NCBI RefSeq assembly: GCF_001558695.1
Contig: NZ_LNTU01000039.1
Coordinates: forward strand, 62,001 to 126,000
Direction: 5' to 3'
Source of the DNA: Paramesorhizobium deserti
GTDB taxonomy: Bacteria > Pseudomonadota > Alphaproteobacteria > Rhizobiales > Rhizobiaceae
Length of the DNA stretch: 64,000 nucleotides
Every line of letters starts with the position of its first letter. The first letter of the stretch is position 1. Made by a program: the position numbers and the translations under genes. The notes beneath the pieces were generated by a model. It had not been told where the DNA came from, ran no database searches, and saw only the letters and a program-made list of their open reading frames with translations. Positions 24,613-33,573 of this stretch are shown here, in pieces.

Positions 24613-25673
24613 GAGCGTTTCCGATGCGTGAAAATGAGCACGAAGAAGAACGGCACGCCGACGAGCGCCGTCATCACACCGATCGGCAGCACAGCGCCGG
24701 GAATAAGCGTCTTGCTTGCGACGGAGGTGGCCGACAGGAGCAGCGCACCGGTGAGGACGGAAGCGGGCAGGAAGAAACGCTGATCCTCGCCCACCAGCAT
24801 GCGCGCGATGTGCGGCCCGACAAGGCCGACAAACCCGATCGTGCCGACGAAAGACACCGGGATCGCGGCCAGAAGGCTGACGGTCAGCATGGTTTCCAGA
24901 CGCAGGTAACGCACATTGATGCCGAAGCTCGCGGCCCTGTCCTCGCCCAGCCGCAACGCCGTCAGCGCCCAAGCGCGGCGCGCGAAAAGGGGAACGGTGA
25001 TGAACAATGTCGCGGCGGTTATCGCCACTTTCGGCCAGGTCGCCTTGGTGAGGCTGCCCATCGTCCAGAAAACCACCGCGGCGAGCGCCTGTTCGGACGC
25101 GAGATATTCGAGCAGCGACAAAAGCGCGTTGAAGGTGAAAACCAGCGCGATACCGAGGAGCACGATCGTCTCGACGGTCACCCCTCGCATCGACGAGGCA
25201 AAATGGATGAACAATGCCGCTAGCATCGCCATCAGGAACGCATTGATCGGCACCATGAACTGCAGGGCAACCGGAAAGACCGCAACCCCGGCGACAAGGG
25301 CAAGAGCGGCGCCGAAACTCGCGGCAGCGGAAATCCCGAGGGTAAAGGGGCTGGCGAGCGGGTTGGCTAGGATCGTCTGCATCTGCGCGCCGGCGACCGA
25401 AAGGGATGCCCCGACGGTCAGCGCCATCAGCGCGATTGGCATGCGGATATCCCAGATCACCACCCGGAGCTGATCGTTGACGGCGTCAGGGTAGAAAAGC
25501 GCGCTTAGCACATCGGCAAGCGCATAGTTCGCCGGCCCGAGCGCCATGTCGACCGAGACGCTCACGAACAGCCCGGCGACGAGCGCCGCTATGATGAGCG
25601 CGCGCCGGAAAACCAGCGCGCGATAGGTATCGCGGGTGGTGCGCAACCCGCTATCCTCGGAAACGGCCGTCAT
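24606..25673 (-). CDS. Iron-siderophore-type ABC transporter permease (FecCD family)
   Basis: FecCD/BtuC-family permease of 355 residues with about ten membrane helices. It shows Ala-Asn-Pro-Leu-Ala-Ser-Pro-Phe-Thr-Leu-Gly-Ile-Ser-Ala and Gly-Leu-Val-Gly-Pro-His-Ile-Ala-Arg-Met, both hallmarks of the family. A single permease gene implies a homodimer. It shares one base with the upstream binding-protein stop, indicating coupled translation. Confidence 0.94.
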   Translation of the reverse strand: MTAVSEDSGLRTTRDTYRALVFRRALIIAALVAGLFVSVSVDMALGPANYALADVLSALFYPDAVNDQLRVVIWDIRMPIALMALTVGASLSVAGAQMQTILANPLASPFTLGISAAASFGAALALVAGVAVFPVALQFMVPINAFLMAMLAALFIHFASSMRGVTVETIVLLGIALVFTFNALLSLLEYLASEQALAAVVFWTMGSLTKATWPKVAITAATLFITVPLFARRAWALTALRLGEDRAASFGINVRYLRLETMLTVSLLAAIPVSFVGTIGFVGLVGPHIARMLVGEDQRFFLPASVLTGALLLSATSVASKTLIPGAVLPIGVMTALVGVPFFFVLIFTHRKRSW

Positions 25674-26809
25674 TATCCCTGCTGCCCGTCCTTGAGGGAA
25701 ACGAAATAGCCCGGCTCATAGTCGAGCGGCAGGAACCGCTCGTGCAATTCCTTGAAATTCGCCACCGGATCGAGATCGGCGAAGAGATCCGGGTGCAGCC
25801 ATTTCGCCATCTCCTGAATGGCCACGAACTGATAGGGATTGTTGTAGAACTGGTGCCAGATGGCATGGACATTGCCGTCCTGAACGGCTTTTACGCCGGT
25901 AAAGGCCGGACGTTTCGTCAGCGCCTCGAGCTTGCGGCGTGCTTCCTTCTGATCGGCGCCGTAACCCACGCCAACCCAGTTGCCGCCCGGCACATAGCCT
26001 TCCCAATTGCCGCCGGTGACGATGATCTGGTCCGGATTGGAAGCGATGATCTGTTCCGGGTTAACCGTGCCGAACGTGCCCGGAATGATACCCTTCGCCA
26101 TGTTGATGCCGCCTGATATCTCGACCATCTTGCCGAAGTTCTCGTCGCCGAAGGACATGCAGCAATCTTCCGAATAGCCCCCGGCGCGCTCGACGAAGAC
26201 CAGGGGCTTCGGCGGATTGGCCTTGGCCAGAACATCGGTAACCCTAGCGATGTTCTCGGCGCGGAACTTGACGAATGCCTCGGCCTTATCCTCCTCGCCG
26301 AAGAGTTTTCCGATGATGCGGATGCTGGCTTCGGTATTTTCCATCGGTTTTTCGCGGAAATCGATGTAAACGAGCGGAATTCCCACCTTCTCCAGCTTCT
26401 GGATATACCCGGCTTCCTCGGTCGCGGTCTTGGCGTCAATGTTCATGATGATGACATCGGGCTTGAGCGCCACCGCCTGCTCGACGTCGAAGGTGCCGTC
26501 CTTCATTCCGCCGAAGGTCGGCAGCTTAGCGATCGAGGGATATTTGGCGAGATATGCGGCATAGCTTTCCGGATCGGCCTTCGGCAGATCGTCGCGCCAT
26601 CCGACGACGCGCTTGAACGGATTGTCCCGGTCGAGGATCGCGGTGAAATAGACCTGGCGGCCTTCGCCGAGGATGACGTGCTGGACCGGAACGTTTACCT
26701 CGACCTCGCGGCCGGTTATATCCTTGATCGAAATCTTCTCGGCAAGCGCTCCGCTTGCCAGAACCAGCCAACCCATGGCGGCAATCACTGCCCTGCCGAA
26801 CAAACGCAT
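25673..26809 (-). CDS. Iron-siderophore-type ABC transporter substrate-binding protein
   Basis: Class-III (FecB/FhuD/BtuF-like) periplasmic binding protein of 378 residues. The signal peptide ends near Ala-Leu-Ala-Glu, followed by the early Asp-Ile-Thr-Gly-Arg-Glu-Val strand and the Lys-Pro-Asp-Val-Ile-Ile segment that precedes the interdomain helix. It contains a Cys-Cys pair in the central region, unusual for this family. The ligand is likely an iron complex, but cobalamin or another metallophore is possible. It is first in a three-gene operon. No TonB-dependent receptor gene is nearby. Confidence 0.92.
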   Translation of the reverse strand: MRLFGRAVIAAMGWLVLASGALAEKISIKDITGREVEVNVPVQHVILGEGRQVYFTAILDRDNPFKRVVGWRDDLPKADPESYAAYLAKYPSIAKLPTFGGMKDGTFDVEQAVALKPDVIIMNIDAKTATEEAGYIQKLEKVGIPLVYIDFREKPMENTEASIRIIGKLFGEEDKAEAFVKFRAENIARVTDVLAKANPPKPLVFVERAGGYSEDCCMSFGDENFGKMVEISGGINMAKGIIPGTFGTVNPEQIIASNPDQIIVTGGNWEGYVPGGNWVGVGYGADQKEARRKLEALTKRPAFTGVKAVQDGNVHAIWHQFYNNPYQFVAIQEMAKWLHPDLFADLDPVANFKELHERFLPLDYEPGYFVSLKDGQQG

Positions 26810-26875
26810 CTTTTTAGCTCCGTGGAAAACCGTTGCTTTCTATTATTTCATGACTTTCTTGGTCAATATTTATCT

Positions 26876-26892
26876 TTTAGAACGCTTCCAAG
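26876..26892. promoter_or_regulatory. Irr/ICE-like iron-control element
   Basis: TTTAGAA-CGC-TTCCAAG lies in the 102-base divergent promoter region and matches 12 of 14 positions of the Irr control element as I remember it (TTTAGAA-N3-TTCTAAA). The region is AT-rich and lies between the iron-type importer and the methyltransferase gene, so iron control of one or both is plausible. Confidence 0.4.
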
Positions 26893-26911
26893 GCACTGGG
26901 TCAGGTAGGCG

Positions 26912-27718
26912 ATGGACGGACTGGCAGACGGATCGAATTTCAATCTTCGGGATGAAATCAAGGCCTATTGGTCGGAGCGGGCGGCGACGTTCGACCAGTC
27001 TCCCGGCCATGAGATATTCTCCGAAGAGGAACGGGAAGCGTGGCATCGCCTCATCGTCGGGCATCTCGGCGAAGGCAGGGGCCGGACCGCGCTTGATCTC
27101 GCCAGCGGCACGGGCGTGGTATCACTTCTGCTTGACGATCTCGGCTTCAATGTCACCGGCATGGACTGGGCGGAACCGATGCTCGAACGTGCCCGCGCCA
27201 AGGCAAAGGCCAGGGGGCGGGTGATCACGTTTCGGCTCGGTGACGCGGAGAACACCATGGAGCCGGACAATCGCTACGATGTCATTACCAACCGCCATCT
27301 GGTCTGGACCCTGGTCGATCCCCAGGCAGCATTCGCCGAATGGCTGCGCATTCTGAAACCGGGCGGCTCAGTCCTCATTGTCGACGGCGACTTCGTCAAC
27401 ACCACGCCATTTGAGCGGCTTGTCCAGAAACTCGCAAATCTCACCCAACGAATGGGCTTCACCCGTCCGTTGGCGATGCACCAGCCCCCGCAGCTGATGG
27501 AGACCCATCGCAGCATCCTCTCGCGTGTGCATTTCGCCGGCGGCGCCCGTGCGGAAGCGGTGGTGGAACTCCTGAAGAAAGCGGGTTTTCAGGACATTAC
27601 AATCGATACCGACATGCGCCGGATCCACCGCGCCCAGGCCAAACATATGGGTTTCTGGAAAGGCATGGCGCGCGGCGCACAGCACCGCTACGCCATCAAG
27701 GCTACCAAAGCGGCGTAA
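26912..27718 (+). CDS. Class I SAM-dependent methyltransferase
   Basis: Methyltransferase of 268 residues. Motif I is Leu-Asp-Leu-Ala-Ser-Gly-Thr-Gly-Val-Val (about residues 61-70), followed by Gly-Met-Asp-Trp-Ala at the end of beta-2 and Leu-Lys-Pro-Gly-Gly-Ser-Val-Leu-Ile at beta-5. The substrate is not evident. Divergent from the iron-complex importer by 102 bases, so it may modify the imported chelate or be iron-controlled, but that is inference only. Convergent with gntK (6 bases). Confidence 0.87.
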   Translation: MDGLADGSNFNLRDEIKAYWSERAATFDQSPGHEIFSEEEREAWHRLIVGHLGEGRGRTALDLASGTGVVSLLLDDLGFNVTGMDWAEPMLERARAKAKARGRVITFRLGDAENTMEPDNRYDVITNRHLVWTLVDPQAAFAEWLRILKPGGSVLIVDGDFVNTTPFERLVQKLANLTQRMGFTRPLAMHQPPQLMETHRSILSRVHFAGGARAEAVVELLKKAGFQDITIDTDMRRIHRAQAKHMGFWKGMARGAQHRYAIKATKAA

Positions 27719-27724
27719 CGGAGC

Positions 27725-28225
27725 CTACCCCTCACCACCCCGCAGCCATGCCATGCTTGCTTCCACGATGCGGTCGATCGGCTCGGCGATATCCTGCCGC
27801 AGCACGAGAGGCTCGCCGGTGGGCGGCTCCAGCGTCGCAAGCTGACTGTCCAGCATGGCAAGCGGCATGAAATGGCCCGTCCTATGCCCCATATGCTCGC
27901 GCAGGACGGCGAGACTGCCGTCCAGGAAGACGAAGTGGAGCGGCGATCCGGCGGCCTCCCGCAGGCGATCGCGATAGGTCTTTTTCAGTGCCGAGCAAGA
28001 AATGACGATACCATCAGGTGCCTGCGCTAGCCGCGCGCCGATCTGGTCGAGCCACGGCCAGCGGTCATCGTCGATCAGCGGAATGCCCGCCGACATCTTC
28101 TCGATATTGCTCTGGGGATGAAGGCTGTCGCCCTCCAGAAACGGCAGGCCGAGCTTCTCCGCCAATGCCGCGCCGACCGTTGATTTGCCGGACCCGGAAA
28201 CGCCCATGACAATGATGCGCATCAT
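27725..28225 (-). CDS. gntK: Gluconokinase
   Basis: GntK-family kinase of 166 residues. P-loop Gly-Val-Ser-Gly-Ser-Gly-Lys-Ser-Thr at residues 8-16, then Phe-Leu-Glu-Gly-Asp-Ser-Leu-His and the conserved Trp-Pro-Trp-Leu-Asp, and later Cys-Ser-Ala-Leu-Lys-Lys-Thr-Tyr-Arg-Asp. All are characteristic of gluconate kinase, which makes 6-phosphogluconate for the Entner-Doudoroff or pentose phosphate routes. It follows the SDR gene after 4 bases, so the two form a gluconate utilisation pair. Confidence 0.93.
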   Translation of the reverse strand: MMRIIVMGVSGSGKSTVGAALAEKLGLPFLEGDSLHPQSNIEKMSAGIPLIDDDRWPWLDQIGARLAQAPDGIVISCSALKKTYRDRLREAAGSPLHFVFLDGSLAVLREHMGHRTGHFMPLAMLDSQLATLEPPTGEPLVLRQDIAEPIDRIVEASMAWLRGGEG

Positions 28226-28229
28226 TCCC

Positions 28230-28997
28230 TCACACGCTCGCCGTCATGCCGCCATCGACATGCAGCACCTGCCCATTGACGAAGGAAGAGGCATCGCCCG
28301 CCAGAAAAACGGCGGCCCCGACCAGCTCCTCAACATTGCCCCAGCGCCCGGCGGGCGTGCGCTTTTCCAGCCAAGCGGTAAATTCCGGATTGTCGACCAG
28401 CGCCTGATTGAGCGGCGTTTTGAAATAGCCGGGCGCGATCGCGTTGATCTGCAGGCCATGCTTCGCCCAGTCTGTCGCCATTCCGCGGGTTAAATTACGC
28501 ACCGCGCCCTTGGTCGCCGTATAGGGTGCGATCGAGGGGCGTGCCAGCTCGCTCTGCACCGAGGCGATATTGATGATCTTGCCGCGGCCGCGGCCGATCA
28601 TGTGGCGCGCTGCCGCCTGCCCCGCATAGAAGACACTGGAGATATTGGTTTGGAGAAGCTGCTGCCATTTATCGACCGGGAAATCCTCCAGCGGCGCGCG
28701 GAACTGCATGCCCGCATTGTTGACAAGGATATCAATCGGCCCGATCTCCGCTTCGATGCCGTCGATCCCGGCCTTGACCGCTTCCGGATCGGTCACGTCG
28801 AAAGGACAGGCATGGGCCTTATGGCCGGCCCTTTTCAAGGCTTCCACCGCCGCATCGACCTTTTCCGCATCCCGCCCGTTGATGACGACCACCGCGCCAT
28901 ATTCCGCCAGCCCGGTCGCCAGTGCGAGCCCTATACCCTGGCTCGACCCGGTGACGAGAGCAAGCCTGCCCTCAAGATTGAAAAGCGAAAAAGCCAT
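28230..28997 (-). CDS. SDR-family gluconate 5-dehydrogenase-like oxidoreductase
   Basis: Classical SDR of 255 residues: cofactor site Thr-Gly-Ser-Ser-Gln-Gly-Ile-Gly (about residues 16-23), Asn-Asn-Ala-Gly, and catalytic Tyr-x-x-x-Lys in Ala-Pro-Tyr-Thr-Ala-Thr-Lys. The start Phe-Asn-Leu-Glu-Gly-Arg-Leu-Ala-Leu-Val and the C-terminal Asn-Gly-Gln-Val-Leu-His-Val-Asp-Gly-Gly resemble gluconate 5-dehydrogenase (Gno/IdnO). It would interconvert 5-ketogluconate and gluconate, feeding the adjacent gluconokinase. Another polyol or keto-acid substrate is possible. Confidence 0.85.
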   Translation of the reverse strand: MAFSLFNLEGRLALVTGSSQGIGLALATGLAEYGAVVVINGRDAEKVDAAVEALKRAGHKAHACPFDVTDPEAVKAGIDGIEAEIGPIDILVNNAGMQFRAPLEDFPVDKWQQLLQTNISSVFYAGQAAARHMIGRGRGKIINIASVQSELARPSIAPYTATKGAVRNLTRGMATDWAKHGLQINAIAPGYFKTPLNQALVDNPEFTAWLEKRTPAGRWGNVEELVGAAVFLAGDASSFVNGQVLHVDGGMTASV

Positions 28998-29096
28998 GTC
29001 TTCTCCCTATGACGCAAAGATGGGAAGGGGTGCTTAAATGTGACCGGCGAGATGCGCAAGCTTATGGGAGAATTCGCTGGACAACCGTCTGCAAAC

Positions 29097-30140
29097 TCAC
29101 GCGGATTCGCGCAACATGATCTCGGCATTGAGCAGGATGCGTTCGCCGGCAGGCAGGGGCGCTGTCGCATGCGAGCTCTCGCCCAGCTTATGCATGAGGA
29201 GCGCCATCGCAAGCCTGCCGATCTCGTTATAGTTCTGCGCCACCGTGGTGATCGGCGGGCAGGCATAGCGCGACAGCGGATGGTCGTCATGGCCGGCGAT
29301 TCTTAGATCGCAATCGGCATCGCGGCCGATCTTCAGCCCGGCGTGATAAGCGGCGGAAATCGCGCCGAAAGCCACGCGATCATTGGCGCAAAGCACCGTA
29401 TTGGTCGGCAATTTCTTTCCATTTTTGAGGAATTTCAGCATTTCGTCATAGCCGAATTTTTCGAAATCCCAGGTTTCCACTTTCTCGATCGGCAGGACCA
29501 CTGGCTCCATCTTCAGCCGCTGCATCGCTTCGACATAGGCGAGCTCACGCGTCGTGGCATTGGTATTGACCGGCGGCATGCCGAGATAGCAAGGCGGCTC
29601 GCCGGAGCGGCAGAGATAGTCGACGATGAGATGGAAGCTCTGGCGATTGTTGGTTCCGACGAAAGGAGAGGTCTCGTTGAGCGGCGAGTCGACATAGATG
29701 AGCGGTATCGATGCGCCGAGCGAGAGGAGCTTTTCGTGATGGGATTGGGCGCCGAGCGGCGCGATGATGGCGCCCGCAACATTCATCGATTTGAAGGTCT
29801 CGATGGCGCGCTCCTCGATCTGCGGGTTACCGTCCGAGGAGAGCACGAAGGCAAGAAACCCCGCCTCGTTGGCGATCAGCTCCACCCGCCGCGTCAGCGC
29901 CATATAGAACGGATCGGTGGAATTCGGCACGATGATGCCGAGAATATTGGTGCGGCGGCGGTTGAGATTGACCGCGAAGATATTCGGCCGGAAGCCCGAA
30001 TCCTTGATCGCCGCCTCGATCCGCTCGCGCGTCTTGCGACGCACCGAACCCGGATCGTTGAAATATTTCGAGACGGTGGGACGCGACAGCCCGACATACT
30101 CGGAAAAATCTTCCATCGTCCTGATCGGTTTGTCGGTCAA
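29097..30140 (-). CDS. LacI-family transcriptional regulator
   Basis: LacI repressor of 347 residues. N-terminal HTH and hinge (Phe-Ser-Glu-Tyr-Val-Gly-Leu-Ser-Arg-Pro-Thr-Val-Ser-Lys-Tyr-Phe-Asn), then a periplasmic-binding-protein-like sensor domain starting Ile-Leu-Gly-Ile-Ile-Val-Pro. It lies 99 bases before the SDR-gntK pair on the same strand and may control it (GntR-like) or the neighbouring sugar-importer operon. A RIME-like repeat pair is just upstream of its start. The ligand is unknown. Confidence 0.92.
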   Translation of the reverse strand: MTDKPIRTMEDFSEYVGLSRPTVSKYFNDPGSVRRKTRERIEAAIKDSGFRPNIFAVNLNRRRTNILGIIVPNSTDPFYMALTRRVELIANEAGFLAFVLSSDGNPQIEERAIETFKSMNVAGAIIAPLGAQSHHEKLLSLGASIPLIYVDSPLNETSPFVGTNNRQSFHLIVDYLCRSGEPPCYLGMPPVNTNATTRELAYVEAMQRLKMEPVVLPIEKVETWDFEKFGYDEMLKFLKNGKKLPTNTVLCANDRVAFGAISAAYHAGLKIGRDADCDLRIAGHDDHPLSRYACPPITTVAQNYNEIGRLAMALLMHKLGESSHATAPLPAGERILLNAEIMLRESA

Positions 30141-30177
30141 GTTCCAGTTCCTTTTGGCTGTCGGTGCACTTCAGCAC

Positions 30178-30330
30178 CCCCTCTGCCCTGCCGGGCATCT
30201 CCCCCTCAAGGGGGGAGATTGGCTGACGCGGCGCATTGGCCTTATCCTTCAACGTCTGAGATTGGTGCCGATCGTTTAGGAAGGCGTAATCTCCCCCCTT
30301 GAGGGGGAGATGCCCGGCAGGGCAGAGGGG
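30178..30330. repeat. RIME-like palindromic repeat pair upstream of lacI-type gene
   Basis: Two exact 43-base copies in opposite orientation (30178-30220 and 30288-30330) with a ~67-base spacer. Each arm contains its own palindrome around CCCCCTCAAGGGGG. This is the type of Rhizobium-specific intergenic mosaic element common in Rhizobiales. It lies between the GatZ-like gene and the LacI gene and would fold into a large cruciform or RNA hairpin. Confidence 0.85.
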
Positions 30331-30365
30331 CATTTCAAAGCGATTCCCCCCGAAAATAAAGCACC

Positions 30366-31643
30366 CTACCCCCGACAAGCCTCGAAATAATCCTCCAGCA
30401 CCTTGTCGACAGCGGCGAGCACCACTCCATCCGCAGTCGGTTTCGCCCTACCCTCCCGTACCGCCAGGTACAGGCCCGCGAGATACTGGCTGATGAGCGT
30501 TTCGGGGATCGCCACGCCGCTCAGCAGCCCGAACAACTCGTCCACCGCCGTCGTTACCCGAGCGTTGGGCCAATAGTACCGGATGCGGTCGCTATAGCTG
30601 AAATGACGCTGCAGGCGCTGCTCGCCCGGAGAACCGTGGTAATATTTCTCCCAGTTCTTCGGCTCCTCCGTCAGCACCCGCTCCATCGTGGCCCGCAAGG
30701 TCTCCTTGCGTTTTCCCGGAAACAGGAACTCCGCGATTTCATCGAGCCCGTAGAATGCCTCGCGCAGCGCGAAGGTCAGCCCCGGCCCGACCTTGAGAAT
30801 AGCGAAGCCGTCACTGACAAGGGTGCGCAGGGCTTCGCGCGTCTGATAGTCAGTGGAATGCGCCTCGAAGACGAGGCCCGGAAGCCGGTCGAGCGTAGAA
30901 CTCAAAGCTTTCGCCTTTTCCGGCTCGTAGGCAATCACATTGTGGTTGCCGAACTCCACACCCGGCTGAACCACAGCGCCGACAACGCGCGGGAAGGCAT
31001 CACCCACGCCGGCTGCCTCGAAAGCCCTGCGATGCACCTCAACCGTCGCAAGCGCCGCCTCCGGCCTGGTGACCTCGAGCACGTCGAGCTCCTCCATCGC
31101 GCCGCCGGGAATCGGAACCTCGGTGCCGATAATATAGACGGGCTTCACCGTACCGGCCGGTACGGCCTTTTCCGCCACCGCCGCGAGGCTCGCGGCGCGC
31201 TCCGCCGTAATCGCATCAGGAAGCGCTATGGGTTCGCCCGCGCAGCCCATGCTGGTGTCGAGATGCAGCTTGGTGAAACCGGCTTCGGCATAGGCGCGGA
31301 TCATCACCCCAGCCTTTGCCATGGCTTCGTCTGCCAGCATATGCTTCCATGGATTTGGACCGAGATGATCGCCGCCGAGGATCAGCTTTTCCATTGGAAA
31401 CCCTGTCTTGGCCGCGATGCGCTCTACAAAACGGCGAAAATCCGCCGGCGTCATGCCGGTATAGCCGCCATCCTGGTTGACCTGGTTGCAGGTCGCCTCG
31501 ATGAGGAGATGCGTGTCTCGCTTCAGCGCGGCAAGCATGGATGCTTCGATCACCACCGGATGCGCCGAGCAGACAGATGGAATGCCACGCATCCCCGGAC
31601 CCACGCGCCATTGGGCGATATCGGAAAGGTGATTTGCTGCCAT
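30366..31643 (-). CDS. gatZ: GatZ/KbaZ-family tagatose-phosphate protein
   Basis: GatZ/KbaZ family protein of 425 residues. Recognisable segments are Ser-Ala-His-Pro-Val-Val-Ile-Glu-Ala, Glu-Ala-Thr-Cys-Asn-Gln-Val-Asn-Gln-Asp-Gly-Gly-Tyr-Thr-Gly-Met, Gly-Gly-Asp-His-Leu-Gly-Pro-Asn-Pro-Trp and Phe-Glu-Ala-His-Ser-Thr-Asp-Tyr-Gln. Enterobacterial GatZ is a helper of tagatose-bisphosphate aldolase GatY. In Agrobacterium, homologues without GatY were described as D-tagatose 6-phosphate 4-epimerases giving fructose 6-phosphate. No GatY gene is present here and a sugar kinase gene is adjacent, so the epimerase role fits best. Confidence 0.88.
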   Translation of the reverse strand: MAANHLSDIAQWRVGPGMRGIPSVCSAHPVVIEASMLAALKRDTHLLIEATCNQVNQDGGYTGMTPADFRRFVERIAAKTGFPMEKLILGGDHLGPNPWKHMLADEAMAKAGVMIRAYAEAGFTKLHLDTSMGCAGEPIALPDAITAERAASLAAVAEKAVPAGTVKPVYIIGTEVPIPGGAMEELDVLEVTRPEAALATVEVHRRAFEAAGVGDAFPRVVGAVVQPGVEFGNHNVIAYEPEKAKALSSTLDRLPGLVFEAHSTDYQTREALRTLVSDGFAILKVGPGLTFALREAFYGLDEIAEFLFPGKRKETLRATMERVLTEEPKNWEKYYHGSPGEQRLQRHFSYSDRIRYYWPNARVTTAVDELFGLLSGVAIPETLISQYLAGLYLAVREGRAKPTADGVVLAAVDKVLEDYFEACRG

Positions 31644-31646
31644 GCT

Positions 31647-32588
31647 TCAACTCCTCTGGGATGCGATGAGCGCGTCGAGTTCCGCGCGGGTCGAGGCGCC
31701 CTCCATGGGGCCGACCATGGTGACCGCGCGCGCTCCGGACGCATTGGCATAGGCGAGCGCCTCGCGCGGGTCGCTGCCTGCGAGCCAGAAGGTGACGAAT
31801 GTCGCGCCGAAACAGTCGCCTGCACCGGTCGGGTCCACTTCCTCGACCTTGAAACCAGGGAGCGTAAGGCTCGTTTCGGGGTCGAAATAGCTGGCGCCGG
31901 AGGCGCCGCGCTTGACGACGATCGCCCTGATGCCGGTAGCAAGCAGCTCCGCCACCGCCGCCTCTTCCGTCCTTGCCTCAGTAAAGAGCATCAGCTCCGC
32001 CCCGCTCGGTAGGAACAGATCGGTCTGGGCGAGCACTGTTTTCAGCGCGTCGCGCATGCCGGGGCTGTCGAGTATTTCCGGGCGGATATTCGGGTCGAAC
32101 GACACGGTCCCACCACGTCCCTTGATGCGCTTCACCGCCGTCAGGATGCTGGTGACGATGCTCGGCGCGTAGAGCGCCGATCCCATGACATGTAGATGCG
32201 TGCAGGTGTCAATGAGCCCCAATGCGTCCGGTGACAATTCAATCGTGCCGCAGGCGCTGTGACGGATGTTGAAGACAAAAGCCCGGCTGCCATCCTCGCG
32301 ATAGCGGACGAAGGCGCTGCCCGTCGTACCCTGCGGTACGATCTCGATGCCTGAGATATCGACGCCGTCGCGCTTCAACCGGTCAAGATTGACATGACCG
32401 AAATCGTCGTCGCCCACACGCGAGATGATCGCACAATCCTGTCCGAGCTTGCCGACCTGGTCGATGAAGATGGCCGGTGCGCCGGAAGGAAAAGGTCCGA
32501 TCAGAGGCACCGGTTCGCGAAAGCCATTGCCGCGCTCCGTGGCGACGATCTCGACGAGCACTTCGCCGATAGCGAGAATTTTCGACAT
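31647..32588 (-). CDS. PfkB-family sugar kinase, probable tagatose kinase
   Basis: Ribokinase/PfkB-family kinase of 313 residues. N-terminal Ile-Leu-Ala-Ile-Gly-Glu-Val-Leu-Val-Glu, central Gly-Gly-Thr-Val-Ser-Phe-Asp-Pro-Asn-Ile-Arg, and the C-terminal anion-hole signature Asp-Pro-Thr-Gly-Ala-Gly-Asp-Cys-Phe with catalytic Asp. Sitting between a ribose-type importer and a GatZ-like epimerase, it most likely phosphorylates an imported ketose such as D-tagatose (or fructose). The start at 32588 fits the family; the ribosome site is weak. Confidence 0.88.
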   Translation of the reverse strand: MSKILAIGEVLVEIVATERGNGFREPVPLIGPFPSGAPAIFIDQVGKLGQDCAIISRVGDDDFGHVNLDRLKRDGVDISGIEIVPQGTTGSAFVRYREDGSRAFVFNIRHSACGTIELSPDALGLIDTCTHLHVMGSALYAPSIVTSILTAVKRIKGRGGTVSFDPNIRPEILDSPGMRDALKTVLAQTDLFLPSGAELMLFTEARTEEAAVAELLATGIRAIVVKRGASGASYFDPETSLTLPGFKVEEVDPTGAGDCFGATFVTFWLAGSDPREALAYANASGARAVTMVGPMEGASTRAELDALIASQRS

Positions 32589-32610
32589 GGATATGGATTG
32601 CCTGTTCTGA

Positions 32611-33573
32611 TTATTGCTTTGCCCGCTTGGAGCGCACATCCAGCCAAACGGCGACAAGGATCACGAGGCCCTTGACGATGAGCTGATAGAAATACGGCAC
32701 CGAGAGCATGTTCATGCCGTTGTTCATGACGCCGATGATGAGCGCGCCGATCAGCGTGCCGACCATGGTGCCGACGCCGCCGGCGAGGCTCGTACCGCCC
32801 AGTACGGCGGCGGCGATGGCGTCAAGCTCATAGCTCACCCCGGCATTGGTCTGGGCCGAGAACAACCGCGAGGAAAGCAGAATGCCGCTGATGGCCGCCA
32901 TGATGCCTGAGATCATGAAAATGGTGATCTTCAGCCGGTCCACCTTGATGCCCGAGTAGAGCGCCGCCTCGCGGTTGCCGCCGGTGAGATATGCCCTCCG
33001 CCCGAAGATCGTCTTGCTGAGCAGGATGTGATTGAAGAGGAACAGCACAGCGACGATCCAGATGATGATCGGGACGCCAAGAAAATTGTCCGTGCCGATG
33101 GCCGTCCAGTTCGGGTCGGTGATCATCTCAGGCGCGCCATTGGTCGGCAGGCTGACCAGCCCGCGATAGATGCCCATCGTGGCCACCGTCACGATGAAGG
33201 ACGGGAGCATCAGCTTGGCCGTCAGCGTGCCGTTGATCAGGCCGAGAACCGCGCCGGTCAGAAGCGTCAGCGCGATGGCCGGGGCAAAGCCGAGCCCGAA
33301 GACGAAGCACTGCGCGCCCACCATTCCGGCAACGGCGATGATCGAGCCGATGGAGAGGTCGATCTCGCCGAGCAGGATCACCCAGGTCATGCCGAATGCG
33401 GCGATGGCGATAACCGACACCTGCTGTAGCACGTTCAGGAAATTCGCCACCGACATGAAGCGGGGATTGACCACGGAAAAGATGACGCAGAGCATCGCGA
33501 GCGACAGGAGAATGCCGCCATATTGCTTCATCGCTCTCATCATCGCGGCGTTTGCAGCATTTGTGTTGCTCAT
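32611..33573 (-). CDS. Ribose-type sugar ABC transporter permease
   Basis: RbsC/BPD_transp_2 family permease of 320 residues with eight to ten membrane helices. The conserved Gly-Glu-Ile-Asp-Leu-Ser-Ile-Gly-Ser segment lies in the first third and Ala-Ala-Val-Leu-Gly-Gly-Thr-Ser-Leu-Ala-Gly-Gly-Val-Gly near the end. It overlaps the ATPase gene by ATGA. It transports a monosaccharide or polyol delivered by the binding protein encoded at 35290-36183. Confidence 0.94.
   Translation of the reverse strand: MSNTNAANAAMMRAMKQYGGILLSLAMLCVIFSVVNPRFMSVANFLNVLQQVSVIAIAAFGMTWVILLGEIDLSIGSIIAVAGMVGAQCFVFGLGFAPAIALTLLTGAVLGLINGTLTAKLMLPSFIVTVATMGIYRGLVSLPTNGAPEMITDPNWTAIGTDNFLGVPIIIWIVAVLFLFNHILLSKTIFGRRAYLTGGNREAALYSGIKVDRLKITIFMISGIMAAISGILLSSRLFSAQTNAGVSYELDAIAAAVLGGTSLAGGVGTMVGTLIGALIIGVMNNGMNMLSVPYFYQLIVKGLVILVAVWLDVRSKRAKQ

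Noticed and set aside
30178-30330. CRISPR array or insertion-sequence ends
   Set aside because: Only two inverted copies, no regular spacers and no transposase; RIME-like intergenic repeats explain them.
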